The notes below the pieces were generated by a model, which worked only from the letters and a program-made list of their open reading frames with translations, did not search any database and was not told the DNA's origin. A DNA stretch of 64,000 bases from positions 2,356,001 through 2,420,000 of the forward strand of contig NZ_CP054038.1 of assembly GCF_013282805.1 (NCBI RefSeq). Reading direction: 5' to 3'. The position numbers were made by a program, and so were the translations under genes. Positions 18,688 to 30,345 of this stretch are shown here, piece by piece. Every line of letters begins with the position of its first letter. The stretch's first letter is position 1. Origin of the DNA: Microbacterium hominis. GTDB lineage: Bacteria; Actinomycetota; Actinomycetes; Actinomycetales; Microbacteriaceae.

Positions 18688-20220
18688 TCAGAGCGCGTAG
18701 CGCGACAGACGCGCAGCGAGGTGCGCCGAGACGTGCGCGTGGATCTCCGTGCCGCTCTCCTCGTGCGACTGCGACACGATGATGCCCTGCTCGTGCACCG
18801 CCGAGACGAGGTCGCCGCGGTCGTAGGGCACGAGCACGCGCAGTTCGACGGCGGGAAGAGGGAGCGTCTCCTCGACCAGCTCGCGCAGCTGCGCGATCCC
18901 CTCGCCCGTGCGCGACGACACGAACAGCGCACCGGGCACCAGACCGCGCAGCAGCAGTCGCGTGTCGTCGTCGACCAGGTCCGCCTTGTTGAAGACGACG
19001 ATCTCGGGGATCTCGCGGGCTCCGACATCGCCGATGACATCGCGCACCGTCGCCAGCTGGGCCGCGGGGTCGGGGTGCGAGCCGTCGACGACGTGCACGA
19101 TGACGTCGGCCTGGCCGACCTCCTCGAGCGTCGAGCGGAACGCCTCCACCAGCTGGTGCGGGAGGTTGCGCACGAAGCCGACGGTGTCGGTGAGGGTGAA
19201 GACCCGGCCGTCCGCCGTCTGGGTGCGCCGCACCGTGGCATCCAGCGTCGCGAACAGCGCGTTCTCGACGAGCACCCCGGCGCTGGTGAGCCGGTTGAGC
19301 AGGCTCGACTTGCCGGCGTTCGTGTAGCCGGCGATCGCGACGGACGGGATCGTGTTGCGCTTGCGCTCGGCGCGCTTGGCGTCGCGGGCGGGAGCGAAAT
19401 CTCGGATCTGACGGCGCAGCATCGCCATGCGGGTGCGGATGCGACGACGGTCGAGCTCGATCTTCGTCTCACCGGGACCGCGCGAGCCCATGCCCGCGCC
19501 GCCGGCGCCGACCTGGCCACCGGCCTGACGGCTCATCGAGTCACCCCAGCCGCGCAGGCGCGGCAGAAGGTATTCGAGCTGCGCGAGCTCGACCTGGGCC
19601 TTGCCCTCGCGGCTCTTCGCGTGCTGGCTGAAGATATCGAGGATGACGGTGGTGCGGTCGATGACCTTGACCTTCACCACGTCTTCGAGCGCACGGCGCT
19701 GGCTGGGCGCGAGCTCGGTGTCGGCGATCACGGTGTCGGCGCCGACGGCGGCGACGATGTCGCGCAGCTCCTCGGCCTTTCCGCGGCCGACGTACGTCGC
19801 CGGATCCGGATGCGGCCGACGCTGGAGCACACCGTCGAGCACGACCGCCCCGGCGGTCTCCGAGAGCGCGGCGAGCTCGCGCAGCGAGTTCTCGGCGTTC
19901 TCGGTCTCACCCTGCGGGTGCACGCCCACCAGCACCACGTTCTCGAGTCGCAGCTGCCGGTACTCGACCTCGGTGACGTCCTCGAGCTCGGTGGAAAGAC
20001 CCGGCACGCGCCGCAGCGCGGCACGCTCTTCGCGGTCCCACTGCTCGCCGTCGGCATCGCCGCCGGCGGCCGTCGTCGTGTCCTGCAGCGCCTGTGCGGC
20101 GCCACCCTCGGAGAAGACGCTGACCCGCACCCCGGAACGCCCGTCGGCTCGCGCGAGCACCCGATCCACCGGGTCGATCGGCGTCTCGTCGGTGCTGTGG
20201 GGTGTCGTGGTGTCGGTCAT
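18688..20220 (-). CDS. hflX: GTPase HflX
   Basis: Ribosome-associated GTPase (510 aa) that in other bacteria splits stalled or stressed ribosomes. The N-terminal HflX domain (VGVHPQGETENAENSL, DGVLQRRPHPDPATYVGRGKAEEL, LPRLRGWGDSMSRQAGG, GSRGPGETKIELDRRRI) precedes the G domain with G1 AGYTNAGKSSLLN, G3 DTVGFV and G4 FNKADL. The ATG at 20218-20220 has AAAGGA upstream. A 70-aa acidic, variable N-terminal extension is typical for Actinobacteria. It is divergent from the methyltransferase gene, 69 bases away. Confidence 0.96.
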   Translation of the reverse strand: MTDTTTPHSTDETPIDPVDRVLARADGRSGVRVSVFSEGGAAQALQDTTTAAGGDADGEQWDREERAALRRVPGLSTELEDVTEVEYRQLRLENVVLVGVHPQGETENAENSLRELAALSETAGAVVLDGVLQRRPHPDPATYVGRGKAEELRDIVAAVGADTVIADTELAPSQRRALEDVVKVKVIDRTTVILDIFSQHAKSREGKAQVELAQLEYLLPRLRGWGDSMSRQAGGQVGAGGAGMGSRGPGETKIELDRRRIRTRMAMLRRQIRDFAPARDAKRAERKRNTIPSVAIAGYTNAGKSSLLNRLTSAGVLVENALFATLDATVRRTQTADGRVFTLTDTVGFVRNLPHQLVEAFRSTLEEVGQADVIVHVVDGSHPDPAAQLATVRDVIGDVGAREIPEIVVFNKADLVDDDTRLLLRGLVPGALFVSSRTGEGIAQLRELVEETLPLPAVELRVLVPYDRGDLVSAVHEQGIIVSQSHEESGTEIHAHVSAHLAARLSRYAL

Positions 20221-20289
20221 GCGTTCCTTTCGGGCATCGGTGAATTCTAGCCTCCCGCGATGCGGGGCTCCTCCGCTACGCTCAACGCC

Positions 20290-20931
20290 ATGGGGAGCGA
20301 CCACTACTTCAGCGCGTCCCCCGCCAGCGCCGAGAATCTGCGACGCGTCCGCGTCGCGTTGGCCGGGCGAGACCTCGAGGTGACGACCGCGCGGGGCGTG
20401 TTCAGCCCCGACCACGTCGACCACGGCACCGGGGTGCTCCTGGCCAACGCGCCGGCCCCGCCGCCGGGAGGTCACCTTCTCGATCTCGGCTGCGGCTGGG
20501 GACCGATCGCATTGACGCTGGCGATGGAATCGCCGCACGCGACGATCTGGGCTGTCGATGTGAATGAGCGGGCACTCGATCTGGTTCGCCGCAACGCGGA
20601 GGATCTGGGCCTGTCGAACATCAACGCGTCGTTACCCGAGGATGTTCCCGACGGGATCTCGTTCCGCACGATCCGCTCCAATCCGCCGATCCGGGTCGGC
20701 AAGAGCGAGCTGCACAGTCTGCTCGAGCGCTGGATCCCCCGACTCGACGAGAGGTCCGACGCCTGGCTGGTCGTGCAGCGCAATCTCGGCTCGGACTCCC
20801 TCCAGCGCTGGATGGCGGGAACGTTCGAGAACGGGTACAGCGTGCATCGCGCCGCGACCGGTCGCGGGTTCCGCGTGCTGCGCGTGCGCCGGCACGGATC
20901 GCCGCCGAGCGGCCCGATCGACCTGCCGTAG
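20290..20931 (+). CDS. RsmC-like class I SAM methyltransferase
   Basis: Methyltransferase of 213 aa with motif I (LLDLGCGWGPIALTLAM) and the catalytic SNPPIRVG, which is the N-P-P-(I/Y/F) signature for methylation of an exocyclic base amine. It equals the C-terminal catalytic half of RsmC (16S rRNA m2G1207), without the N-terminal partner domain, as usual in Gram-positive bacteria. The start ATG at 20290 gives MGSDHYFSASP; an upstream in-frame start (20260) is less likely. RNA substrate is inferred. Confidence 0.88.
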   Translation: MGSDHYFSASPASAENLRRVRVALAGRDLEVTTARGVFSPDHVDHGTGVLLANAPAPPPGGHLLDLGCGWGPIALTLAMESPHATIWAVDVNERALDLVRRNAEDLGLSNINASLPEDVPDGISFRTIRSNPPIRVGKSELHSLLERWIPRLDERSDAWLVVQRNLGSDSLQRWMAGTFENGYSVHRAATGRGFRVLRVRRHGSPPSGPIDLP

Positions 20932-20997
20932 CGTCCGCTCCACCCGGACTCCCCACGCGACCGCGCGCATGTCCGTGCCCGTGCGGGGATCCGGGGT

Positions 20998-21870
20998 TCA
21001 GGCGAGGGTGACCTCGCCCGAGTAGACGAGGGTCGCGGGGCCCGAGAGCAGCACGTGCCGCTCTGCGCCGACCTCCGGCATCCGCACCCCGAGGGTGCCG
21101 CCGGGAACGTCGACGCTCCAGCGGTCGGGCGCGGCCGATCCCGCCCAGTGACGCACCGCGAGGGCGGCCGCAGCGACGCCGGTGCCGCAGCTGAGGGTCT
21201 CCCCCACGCCGCGCTCGAACACCCGCATGCGGATGCGGCCCACACCCTCGTGCACCAGCGGGTCGGCCGGCACGACGAATTCGATGTTCGCTCCCGCCGG
21301 CGGCTCCGGGTGCAGCTGAGGCTGGGCGGCCAGATCGAGCCCCTCGAGCTCGCGGTCGTCGGGCAGGGCCACCACGACGTGGGGGTTGCCGACGTCGATG
21401 CCGACACCGGGGCGGGGCGCTCCCCCACCGCGCGTGCGCACGAGCACATCATCGGCCTCCACCCGCCAGGTGCCGAGGTCGACTTCGAAGCCGAGATCGC
21501 TGCGGGTCACCGTCTTGACACCGGCGCGCGTGCCGATGCGCAGCGGCGCGGCATCCACCTCCGCCCAGCCGACGTCGACCAGGTAGCGGACGAACACCCG
21601 CACGCCGTTGCCGCACATCTCGGCCTGAGAGCCGTCGGCGTTGCGGTAGTCCATGAACCATTCGACCCCGGACGCCGCGGCGTCGGCCCCGTCGTCGATG
21701 CTGCCCGCGCGCACCACCCGCAGGATGCCGTCGCCGCCGATGCCGAAGCGCCGGTCGCAGAGCACCGCGACCTGATCGTCGGAGAGGTCGAGCGCTCCGT
21801 CGGGGTCAGGGACGATCACGAAGTCGTTTCCCGTGCCGTGGCCCTTGGTGAACGCGATCGTCTGCGGCAT
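20998..21870 (-). CDS. dapF: Diaminopimelate epimerase
   Basis: DapF (290 aa) interconverts LL- and meso-diaminopimelate for lysine and peptidoglycan. Both catalytic cysteines are in context: [10 protein letters not shown] and [14 protein letters not shown]. The N-terminal [12 protein letters not shown] is conserved. It reads away from the large subtilase gene; in relatives dapF often follows miaA directly. dapA (37.3 kb) and dapB (43.4 kb) are also in the window. Confidence 0.95.
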   Translation of the reverse strand: MPQTIAFTKGHGTGNDFVIVPDPDGALDLSDDQVAVLCDRRFGIGGDGILRVVRAGSIDDGADAAASGVEWFMDYRNADGSQAEMCGNGVRVFVRYLVDVGWAEVDAAPLRIGTRAGVKTVTRSDLGFEVDLGTWRVEADDVLVRTRGGGAPRPGVGIDVGNPHVVVALPDDRELEGLDLAAQPQLHPEPPAGANIEFVVPADPLVHEGVGRIRMRVFERGVGETLSCGTGVAAAALAVRHWAGSAAPDRWSVDVPGGTLGVRMPEVGAERHVLLSGPATLVYSGEVTLA

Positions 21871-22002
21871 CCCTTCAGTCTATGGGCGTCCGCCCGCAGC
21901 GCTCCGCGTGGCGGGTTCACGCCATGGCATGCATTCGTCACGCAGATGGACGGCGCGGGACCCCGACGGCGTCGATCATGAGACCGACCGAATGGAGATC
22001 CC

Positions 22003-25000
22003 ATGTTCCCCCGCCCGCGCGCGATCCGCAGCGGGACGGCCCTGGCCGTCACCGCGCTTCTGTGCTCCGCCATCGCCCCGGCCGCCATGGCCGCGGAGGT
22101 GCCGGCGAGCACCCCCACCGGCATCGACCCCACTGCCCAGCCGGTGAGCTTCACGCTCGTCACGGGCGATGTCGTGCACGCCTACGTCACCGTCGACGGA
22201 GCCCTGACGGCTCCCCGCCTCGAGAGCACGGACGGGGAGGAGCTGTGGTCGACGTGGATCGACGGCGACAGCACCTACGTCGTCCCCGCCGACGTCCAGG
22301 CGCTCGTCGAGGACGGCACCCTCGACCCGCGACTGTTCGACATCGCCGGACTGTGGGCGGACGGCTTCGACGACGCCTCGATGGACAGCCTCCCGGTCAT
22401 CGTGGAGTACGCCGACGGCACCGCCGCACGTGCCGCCGTCAAGGGCGCGCTCGTGACCGCCGAGCTCGACGCCATCGACGCCGACGCCCTGTCGATCAGC
22501 AAGTCGCGCGCCGCCGCCGCGTGGGCCGCCCTCCAGCCCGCAGCCGGAGCGCGTTCGGGCGCGGGCGTGGAGCACATCTGGCTCGACGCCAAGGTCGAGG
22601 GCGCCTCCCTGCTCGACGGCCTCGAGCCGACCGTTCCGCTGACCGGTGCCACGGTCGCCCACGAGCTCGGCTTCGACGGCTCGGGCGTCACGGTCGCCGT
22701 GCTCGACACCGGCTTCGACCAGCAGCACGCCGACCTCACCGGCCGTGTCGCGCAGAGCCGCTCGTTCGTCACCTACAGCGGCCAGACCATCCAGGACCGC
22801 AACGGCCACGGGACCCACGTGGGCTCGACCGTCGCCGGCACCGGGGTCGCCTCGGACGGCGTGTACGCCGGCGTCGCGCCCGGCGCCGACCTGCTCGTGG
22901 GCAAGGTGCTCGCCGACGACGGCAGCGGACTGACCTCGTGGATCCTGCAGGGCATGCAGTGGGCCGTCGACTCCGGCGCGGACATCGTGTCGATGTCGCT
23001 CGGCAACTCCAGCTCCACCTCGTGCGTCGGGCCCGACGTGAACCTCGTCGAAGCGCTGTCGGATAGCGCGCTGTTCGTCATCGCCGCCGGCAACGAAGGC
23101 CTCCGCGGCCAGGTGTCCACCCCGGGCTGCGCACCGTCGGCCCTGACCGTCGGGGCCGTCGACCGCGACAACGCGACCGCGTCGTTCTCCAGCCGCGGCC
23201 CGGCCGTCGGCGGAACCGCGGCCAAGCCCGACATCGCCTCGCAGGGCGTCGACGTCGTCGCCGCCCGGGCGGGTGGCAGCGACGAGCTCGCCTACGCCGC
23301 GTACTCCGGCACCTCGATGGCCACGCCGCACGTCGCGGGCGGCGCCGCGATCGTGCTGCAGGCGAACCCCGACCTGACCCCGGCCGAGCTCAAGCGCGTG
23401 CTCACATCGTCGGCGGCGCACACCGAGGCATCCGTGCTCGAGCAGGGCGCGGGGCCGATGGACGTCGCGCGGGCCGTCGCGCAGCCGGTGCAGGGCGTGC
23501 CGAACAGGCAGCTTGCCTCGTTCGCGTACCCGCAGCGGAACCTCGCCGCCACGACCCGCAGCATCGCGCTCACCAACACGTCGGACGCCGACGTGACGCT
23601 CGATCTCGCACTCCACGCGTTCGGCGACGACGGCAGCAGCGTGCCGCCTACGATGTTCACGCTCGGGATCAAGCAGAAGCGCCTGGTGGTTCCCGCCGGC
23701 GGCTCCGTCGACGTTCCCGTCGTGATCGACCCCAGCGTCGCGCTCGACCCGAATGACTACGGCACCGTCACCGGCCGCCTGGTCGGAACCGGCGCCGGCG
23801 ATGTCGTGGTCACCGTGCCGTTCTCGGTGCATATGCAGGTCCCGACCTCCCCGGTCACCGTCATCACCAAGAACCGCCTGGGTGATGGCCCCGACTCGGT
23901 CTCGTCGTTCCAGATGATCGACACCCGCCGCGGCACCGGTTCGCGCTACACCACCGGCAACGGCAGCCTCACCCTGGCGCTGCCGCACGGCGTCTACGAC
24001 GTCGCCGGCATGCTCATGACGCGCGACGCGGCGGGCAACCAGGGTCAGGTGGATTCGGTCAGCCTCGTCTTCAAGCGCAGCGTGAAGATCGCCGGACCCA
24101 CGACGATCGTCCTCGACGCCCGCGAGGCGAGCGAGCTGGCGTTCAAGGCCGACAAGGCGGCCGAGCCCCGCGGCTTCTCGCTCGGCTACACGTACGGCCT
24201 CACCACCGACGGACGCGTCAAGACCGGTGTGCTCACGACCATCCCGTCGTACGTGAAGCACCTGTACACGACCCCGGGCAGCGTGGACGGCGCGTTCACC
24301 TTCTCGGCCACCGCCCGCCTCGTGGCCCCCGGAGTCGCGCTGACCTCCTCGGGCGGACACACGGTCGACGACCTGGCGGTCGCGAACGCACCCGAGTTCG
24401 ACGGCGTCGGCTCGGCACCGCTGCTGCACATCGGCGCGGGCACGGCGGCGAACCTCCAGGCCGCCGACGTCGCGGGCAAGCTGCTGCTCATCGATGCGAA
24501 CCCGGCTGTGCAGGGCGGCAACCCGGTGCTGTGGAACCAGCAGCTGCGCAACCGCGGTGCCGTGGGCGTGCTCGCCTACTCCACCAGCACCGAGGGTCGC
24601 ATCTACCTCAGCGGCACGGGGGTGTCGATGCCGATGGCCTCGATCACCGCCGCCGACGCGCGCGCACTGCAGGCGGAGCTCGCCGCCGGTCCGGTGACGA
24701 TGAGCTGGAAGGGATCGGCCGCGAGCAAGAGCCCGTTCGTCTACAACCTCGCGAGCGTCATGGACGCGAAGATCCCGACGGGCATTCAGCGCGTGAAGGA
24801 CAGGGACCTCGCCACCGTGCCCACGCAGTACTACTCGCAGGGGCTCGACTCCCGTACGTGGTACTCGGACCTGGCGCTCGAACTGCCCGGCGCGCCGTCG
24901 GTCTACGCGAGCGGCACCATGCTGCCCGTGCAGGCTCCGCTGGAGCGTGTGGAGTACTACACCGCGTCCCCCGACGTGCCGTGGACGACGATCACGCGTA

Positions 25001-25764
25001 TGACGACGAACCTCGCCAGCGCCGCCTCGTTCGAAGGTCCGCGCGCCTATACGCCCGGCTCGACGGCGCCCACGTCGTGGTTCCGGACCCCGCTCGGCTC
25101 CGGCGGCAACACCTACGGCACCGCGCTGGTCGATCGCGACCTGAACGACCTCCGCATGTCGATGTCGGTGTGGAATGACGCCGCCGGCCACGACTCGGTC
25201 GGACTGGCGTTCTCGGACACGGCGACGCGACGCGTGTGGGTCGACGGCGTGCTGGCGCCGATCACCCCCACCGGCACGTACACGGTGCCGTCGGAGGCCG
25301 CGCAGGTGCGCATCGAGAAGACGTTCACGCGTCGCCTCTCGACGACCGAGACGCTCGGACTCGCGTTCCTCACCAACTGGACGTTCGAGACCGACCGCGC
25401 CGATCAGGGCGCTCAGGGGCTGCTCCTGCCGGTGGTGGAGATCCCGATGGAGCTCACCAACCGCGTCCCGGAGGGCACCGCTGCCGAGATCGTGCTGAGC
25501 GCGATGTCGGATGCCACCGATGAGCGCGCCGATCTGTCGTCGGTCACCCTCCAGTACGCCACGGGCACGGCCACGACCGTCGCGGGCGTCACCGGCTGGA
25601 CCGACCTGCCGGTGAGCGCGAACGCCGACGGCACGTGGAGCGCCACGGTGCCCGCCACCCTGCCCGCGGGAGCCTACGTGCACCTGCGCACGGTCATGAC
25701 GGCTCAAGACGGCTCGACGGTGGAGCAGACCATGGTGCGCTCGTACCAGGTCCGCGCGCGCTGA
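22003..25764 (+). CDS. Large secreted S8-family subtilisin-like serine protease
   Basis: Secreted protease of 1253 aa. Residues 1-30 form a Sec signal peptide ending near PAAMAAE, followed by a propeptide region (about 35-210). In the catalytic domain (about 212-490) the residues are Asp235 (AVLDTGFD), His269 (NGHGTHVGS), Asn364 (AAGNEG) and Ser438 (SGTSMATPHVAGG). The remaining 750 residues hold beta-rich domains and a PA-like insert (about 805-900, ending with GAVGVLAYS). There is no LPXTG or membrane anchor. It lies between dapF and miaA, with its own promoter region (21871-22002) and a strong terminator behind it. Confidence 0.92.
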   Translation: MFPRPRAIRSGTALAVTALLCSAIAPAAMAAEVPASTPTGIDPTAQPVSFTLVTGDVVHAYVTVDGALTAPRLESTDGEELWSTWIDGDSTYVVPADVQALVEDGTLDPRLFDIAGLWADGFDDASMDSLPVIVEYADGTAARAAVKGALVTAELDAIDADALSISKSRAAAAWAALQPAAGARSGAGVEHIWLDAKVEGASLLDGLEPTVPLTGATVAHELGFDGSGVTVAVLDTGFDQQHADLTGRVAQSRSFVTYSGQTIQDRNGHGTHVGSTVAGTGVASDGVYAGVAPGADLLVGKVLADDGSGLTSWILQGMQWAVDSGADIVSMSLGNSSSTSCVGPDVNLVEALSDSALFVIAAGNEGLRGQVSTPGCAPSALTVGAVDRDNATASFSSRGPAVGGTAAKPDIASQGVDVVAARAGGSDELAYAAYSGTSMATPHVAGGAAIVLQANPDLTPAELKRVLTSSAAHTEASVLEQGAGPMDVARAVAQPVQGVPNRQLASFAYPQRNLAATTRSIALTNTSDADVTLDLALHAFGDDGSSVPPTMFTLGIKQKRLVVPAGGSVDVPVVIDPSVALDPNDYGTVTGRLVGTGAGDVVVTVPFSVHMQVPTSPVTVITKNRLGDGPDSVSSFQMIDTRRGTGSRYTTGNGSLTLALPHGVYDVAGMLMTRDAAGNQGQVDSVSLVFKRSVKIAGPTTIVLDAREASELAFKADKAAEPRGFSLGYTYGLTTDGRVKTGVLTTIPSYVKHLYTTPGSVDGAFTFSATARLVAPGVALTSSGGHTVDDLAVANAPEFDGVGSAPLLHIGAGTAANLQAADVAGKLLLIDANPAVQGGNPVLWNQQLRNRGAVGVLAYSTSTEGRIYLSGTGVSMPMASITAADARALQAELAAGPVTMSWKGSAASKSPFVYNLASVMDAKIPTGIQRVKDRDLATVPTQYYSQGLDSRTWYSDLALELPGAPSVYASGTMLPVQAPLERVEYYTASPDVPWTTITRMTTNLASAASFEGPRAYTPGSTAPTSWFRTPLGSGGNTYGTALVDRDLNDLRMSMSVWNDAAGHDSVGLAFSDTATRRVWVDGVLAPITPTGTYTVPSEAAQVRIEKTFTRRLSTTETLGLAFLTNWTFETDRADQGAQGLLLPVVEIPMELTNRVPEGTAAEIVLSAMSDATDERADLSSVTLQYATGTATTVAGVTGWTDLPVSANADGTWSATVPATLPAGAYVHLRTVMTAQDGSTVEQTMVRSYQVRAR

Positions 25765-25779
25765 GCCCGACCCGCGGAG

Positions 25780-25813
25780 AGAGGCGCCCCCGACTTCGGT
25801 CGGGGGCGCCTCT
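25780..25813. terminator. Bidirectional terminator between the subtilase gene and miaA
   Basis: A perfect 15-base stem, AGAGGCGCCCCCGAC (25780-25794) and its complement (25799-25813), closes a TTCG tetraloop. It lies 15 bases after the subtilase stop, and 65 bases beyond the miaA stop on the other strand. T-rich sequence follows (TCTTCGTCGT), so it can act in both directions. Confidence 0.85.
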
Positions 25814-25878
25814 TCGTCGTGCGGGGGTCGGCATCCGACCGATCCGGCAGCGTCAGCGGGATGCCGCGACCCGAGGTG

Positions 25879-26799
25879 TCAGGAGGCGGTCGGGATCAGC
25901 GTGCCGGCGTCAGCTTGGGGCGCCACCCAGGCGATGTCGGGGTACCGCTTGAACCACGAGACCTGACGCCGCGCGTAGCGACGGGTGAGCGCCTGGGTCT
26001 GTGCGATCGCCTCGGCTTCGGTGAGCGCCCTGTCCAGCTGCGCGAGACCTTGGGCGTAGCCGATCGCTCGGCGTGCGGTGATGCCCTCCTCGAGACCCCG
26101 CTCGCGCAGCGCCGCGACCTCGTCGATGAGCCCCGCCGCCCACATCCCCTCCACCCGCGCATCGAGGCGGGAGACCAGCTCTGCACGGTCCACGTGCACC
26201 CCGACGATCCGCGTCGGGTTGTGCCAGAGCACCGGGGCATCGGGCAGGGACGCGCCGTGGGTGCGCTCGCCCTGCGCGAGCACCTCGAGCGCGCGCACGA
26301 TGCGCCTGCCGTTCTTCGGATCCACCCGCGTCGCGGTTGCGGGGTCGGCTTCTCGCAGCCGGGCGTACAGCACCCCGGGACCGTGCTCCTCGAGTTCGGC
26401 CTCGAGCTCGGCACGGAGCCGGTCGTCATGCGGCGGGAAGCGGAAGTCGAAGACGACGCTCGAGACGTACAGGCCCGATCCGCCGACGAGGATGGCGTCG
26501 GCGCCCCGGTCGTGGATCGCGGTGATCGTCTCGCGCGCCGTCTGCTGGTACCACGCGACCGCCGCCTCGTCGACGATGTCGAGGGCGTCGAACAGATGAT
26601 GCGGGATGCCGCGCCGCTCGCTCTCGGGCAGCTTCGCGGTGCCGATGTCCATGCCCCGGTACAGCTGCATGGCGTCGGCGTTGACGATCTCGGCCGGGAC
26701 GCCGCGCGCGATCAGCTGCTCAGCGAGATCGAGCGACAGGGCGGTCTTGCCGGTACCTGTCGCCCCGACGATCACCCACAGTCGGTGGTCGTGCGTCAT
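25879..26799 (-). CDS. miaA: tRNA dimethylallyltransferase
   Basis: MiaA (306 aa) adds an isopentenyl group to A37 of tRNAs reading UNN codons. The P-loop [15 protein letters not shown], the [15 protein letters not shown] and HHLFDALDI motifs and VGGSGLYV are intact. It lies nine bases after miaB, which acts next on the same nucleotide, so the two are one operon. Confidence 0.96.
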   Translation of the reverse strand: MTHDHRLWVIVGATGTGKTALSLDLAEQLIARGVPAEIVNADAMQLYRGMDIGTAKLPESERRGIPHHLFDALDIVDEAAVAWYQQTARETITAIHDRGADAILVGGSGLYVSSVVFDFRFPPHDDRLRAELEAELEEHGPGVLYARLREADPATATRVDPKNGRRIVRALEVLAQGERTHGASLPDAPVLWHNPTRIVGVHVDRAELVSRLDARVEGMWAAGLIDEVAALRERGLEEGITARRAIGYAQGLAQLDRALTEAEAIAQTQALTRRYARRQVSWFKRYPDIAWVAPQADAGTLIPTAS

Positions 26800-26808
26800 C
26801 GCGCGGAC

Positions 26809-28371
26809 TCAGGAGTCGCTGCGGAGCGTGGGGATGCCCAGACCCACCATGCGTCGGCCGTCGGCGCCCACCGCCGCCGGCGCGGGCGCCGGGACGCCGC
26901 AGGACTCCGCCTGGCTGCGGTCCCACGCGTCTCCGGAGCGGGTGCGCCGGATGCGCAGGGGCGCCCCGTCGGTGGAATCGGCGAGGAGATGGAACGGAGC
27001 GGCGTGCGTGACCACCACCGAGACGATGTCGCCCGGCCGCGGCACGGCCGACCCCGCCGGCACCTCGAAGTGCACGAGCCGGTTGTCTTCGGCACGACCG
27101 GTGAGGCGGTGCGTCTCCGCGTCCTTCTTGCCCTCGCCGGTGGAGACCAGCACCTGAAGCTCGCGACCGAGCTGCGCCTGGTTCTCCTCCAGGCAGATGC
27201 GCTCCTGGAGTGCCACGAGGCGCTCGTACCGCTCCTGCACGACGTGCTTGGGCACCTGGTCGGGCATGGTGGCCGCCGGCGTGCCCTCGCGGATCGAGTA
27301 CTGGAAGGTGAACGCGCTCGCGAAGCGGGCCTGCTCCACGACGCGCATCGTCTCTTCGAAGTCCTCGTCGGTCTCGCCGGGGAACCCGACGATGATGTCC
27401 GTGGAGATCGCGGCGTGCGGGATGCGATCGCGCACGCGGTCGAGGATGCCCAGGAACTTGTCGCTCCGGTATGAGCGGCGCATCGCCTTGAGGATGCGAT
27501 CGCTGCCGGACTGCAGTGGCATGTGCAGCTGCGGCATGACGGCAGGGGTCTCCGCCATCGCGTCGATCACGTCGTCGGTGAAGGCGGCGGGGTGCGGGCT
27601 CGTGAAGCGGATGCGCTCGAGGCCGGGGATCTCCCCCGCCGCGCGCAGCAGCTTGCCGAAGGCCTGGCGGTCGCCGAACTCCACACCGTAGGAGTTGACG
27701 TTCTGCCCGAGGAGGGTGACCTCCATCGCTCCGTCGTCGACGAGCAGCCGGATCTCGTTGAGGATGTCGCCCGGGCGACGGTCCTTCTCCTTGCCGCGCA
27801 GGTGCGGCACGATGCAGAAGGTGCACGTGTTGTTGCAGCCGACCGAGATCGACACCCAGCCGCTGTAGATGCTGTCGCGCTTGGTGGGCAAGGTCGAGGG
27901 GAAGATCTCGAGGGACTCGAGGATCTCGAGCTCGGCCTCCCCGTTGTGGCGGGCGCGTTCGAGCAGGCTCGGGAGCGACCCCATGTTGTGAGTGCCGAAC
28001 ACGACGTCGACCCACGGCGCCTTCTGCTGGACCGCGTCCTTGTCCATCTGCGCCAGGCAGCCGCCGACGGCGATCTGCATGCCCTTGTGCTTGTCCTTGC
28101 GGGATTTGAGATGTCCGAGCGTGCCGTACAGCTTGCCCGCGGCGTTGTCGCGAACAGCGCACGTGTTGATGACGACGACGTCGGCCTCCTCGCCGGCCTC
28201 CGCCCGCACGTAGCCGGCGCTCTCCAGAGAGCCGGACAGTCGCTCGGAGTCGTGCACGTTCATCTGGCAGCCGAACGTGCGCACCTCGTAGGTGCGCGCA
28301 CGGCCGTCGGCGTCGATCGCGGCCTCAGAGGGCGCGATGAACGTCGGGGAAGCGGATGGGGTCGACGACAT
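26809..28371 (-). CDS. miaB: tRNA-2-methylthio-N6-dimethylallyladenosine synthase
   Basis: Radical-SAM enzyme (520 aa) that adds the 2-methylthio group to i6A37. It has an N-terminal UPF0004 domain with cluster cysteines ([27 protein letters not shown]), the radical-SAM CxxxCxxC in [13 protein letters not shown], and a C-terminal TRAM region (about 390-460). An extension of about 60 residues follows the TRAM region. It follows recX with a 50-base gap and precedes miaA. Confidence 0.95.
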   Translation of the reverse strand: MSSTPSASPTFIAPSEAAIDADGRARTYEVRTFGCQMNVHDSERLSGSLESAGYVRAEAGEEADVVVINTCAVRDNAAGKLYGTLGHLKSRKDKHKGMQIAVGGCLAQMDKDAVQQKAPWVDVVFGTHNMGSLPSLLERARHNGEAELEILESLEIFPSTLPTKRDSIYSGWVSISVGCNNTCTFCIVPHLRGKEKDRRPGDILNEIRLLVDDGAMEVTLLGQNVNSYGVEFGDRQAFGKLLRAAGEIPGLERIRFTSPHPAAFTDDVIDAMAETPAVMPQLHMPLQSGSDRILKAMRRSYRSDKFLGILDRVRDRIPHAAISTDIIVGFPGETDEDFEETMRVVEQARFASAFTFQYSIREGTPAATMPDQVPKHVVQERYERLVALQERICLEENQAQLGRELQVLVSTGEGKKDAETHRLTGRAEDNRLVHFEVPAGSAVPRPGDIVSVVVTHAAPFHLLADSTDGAPLRIRRTRSGDAWDRSQAESCGVPAPAPAAVGADGRRMVGLGIPTLRSDS

Positions 28372-28421
28372 GATGGGCCCATTCTACGAGCCGCAGGGTG
28401 GATGCCGGCTGAACCGCCGCT

Positions 28422-29054
28422 TCAGCGAAAGCGCACCCCGCCCCCGCTGCGCTGCTCCTTCAGCGCCGCGCGGGCGGCATCCATCGCCACCGGCCCCGGG
28501 TACCCGCGACGTGCGAGCTGGCCGACGAGCCTGCGCAGCGCGGTGTCGTCGTCGACGCGGTCGAGCTGACGCACCTTCGTGCGCGCGAACTCGAGGGCGC
28601 GCTCGGCGTCGTCGTCGGGAAGGGAGGCGATCGCCTCGTCGGCGACCTCGCGCGGGATCCCGCGCTGGGCGAGCGTCTGTGCGATCGCCTTGCGCCCCTG
28701 TCCCTTGCGATCGAGGCCGACGTGCACGAGCTGCTCGGCCAGTGCGGTGTCGTCGAGATATCGCAGATCCACGAACCGGGCGATCACGTGATCGACCGAC
28801 GCCGCGTCGAGGTCGCGCTCCGACACGACGGCACGCGCCTCCTTGACGGAGAGCTGACGCGTGCGGAGTCTCCGCAGGAGCGTCGTCTCGGCGATCTCCG
28901 CCTCGACGTCGGCGCACGCATCTGCATCAGGGCCGTCGAACGGCTCGTCGTCGTGCTCGTGGCCCGGTCGACGCACCCCGCGCGACGCGGAACCGAAGAG
29001 CGGGATCACGGGGGCGAGGTCGTCGCCCCCGTCATCCTCGACGAAGTGCACCAT
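28422..29054 (-). CDS. recX: Regulatory protein RecX
   Basis: RecX (210 aa) modulates RecA filaments. Three helical repeats are visible in the C-terminal two thirds (RTRQLSVKEARAVVSERDL, YLDDTALAEQLVHVGLDRKGQGRKAIAQTL, ALEFARTKVRQLDR). The first 65 residues are an acidic, probably disordered extension. The ATG (29052-29054) lies seven bases after the recA stop, a close spacing typical of recA-recX operons. Confidence 0.93.
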   Translation of the reverse strand: MVHFVEDDGGDDLAPVIPLFGSASRGVRRPGHEHDDEPFDGPDADACADVEAEIAETTLLRRLRTRQLSVKEARAVVSERDLDAASVDHVIARFVDLRYLDDTALAEQLVHVGLDRKGQGRKAIAQTLAQRGIPREVADEAIASLPDDDAERALEFARTKVRQLDRVDDDTALRRLVGQLARRGYPGPVAMDAARAALKEQRSGGGVRFR

Positions 29055-29061
29055 AGCGGGA

Positions 29062-30117
<1,056 letters not shown>

Positions 30118-30345
30118 GCCGTGCTCCTTCTGCACTCTGTCCGGTCGCCGCGGCGGCGTCACCGGAGTCTCCGTCGCCTGTAGGCTGTCGCGCTCCCCTC
30201 CGGTTGGAGAGGATGCTGCGACAAGGCGTGGGGTGTCGTTCGACGCTGCTCACGCTACGAGGGGGGTCCGACATCGCTGCCGTCATCACCCCGCCCGTGG
30301 ACAGATTCCTCACGAACACCCGCTGTGCAGGAGCCTACGCGTACT

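Noticed and set aside
20943..20992. Imperfect inverted repeat between the methyltransferase gene and dapF (CCGGACTCCCC against GGGGATCCGG)
   Set aside because: It may be a bidirectional terminator, but the stem has a mismatch and a long loop, so I did not list it as a feature.
21976..25707. Minus-strand open frame of about 1240 codons opposite the subtilase gene
   Set aside because: It is a by-product of GC-rich codon usage in the real gene: the translation is low-complexity R/G/A/H with no domain, and it lies fully antisense to a gene with a signal peptide and catalytic triad.
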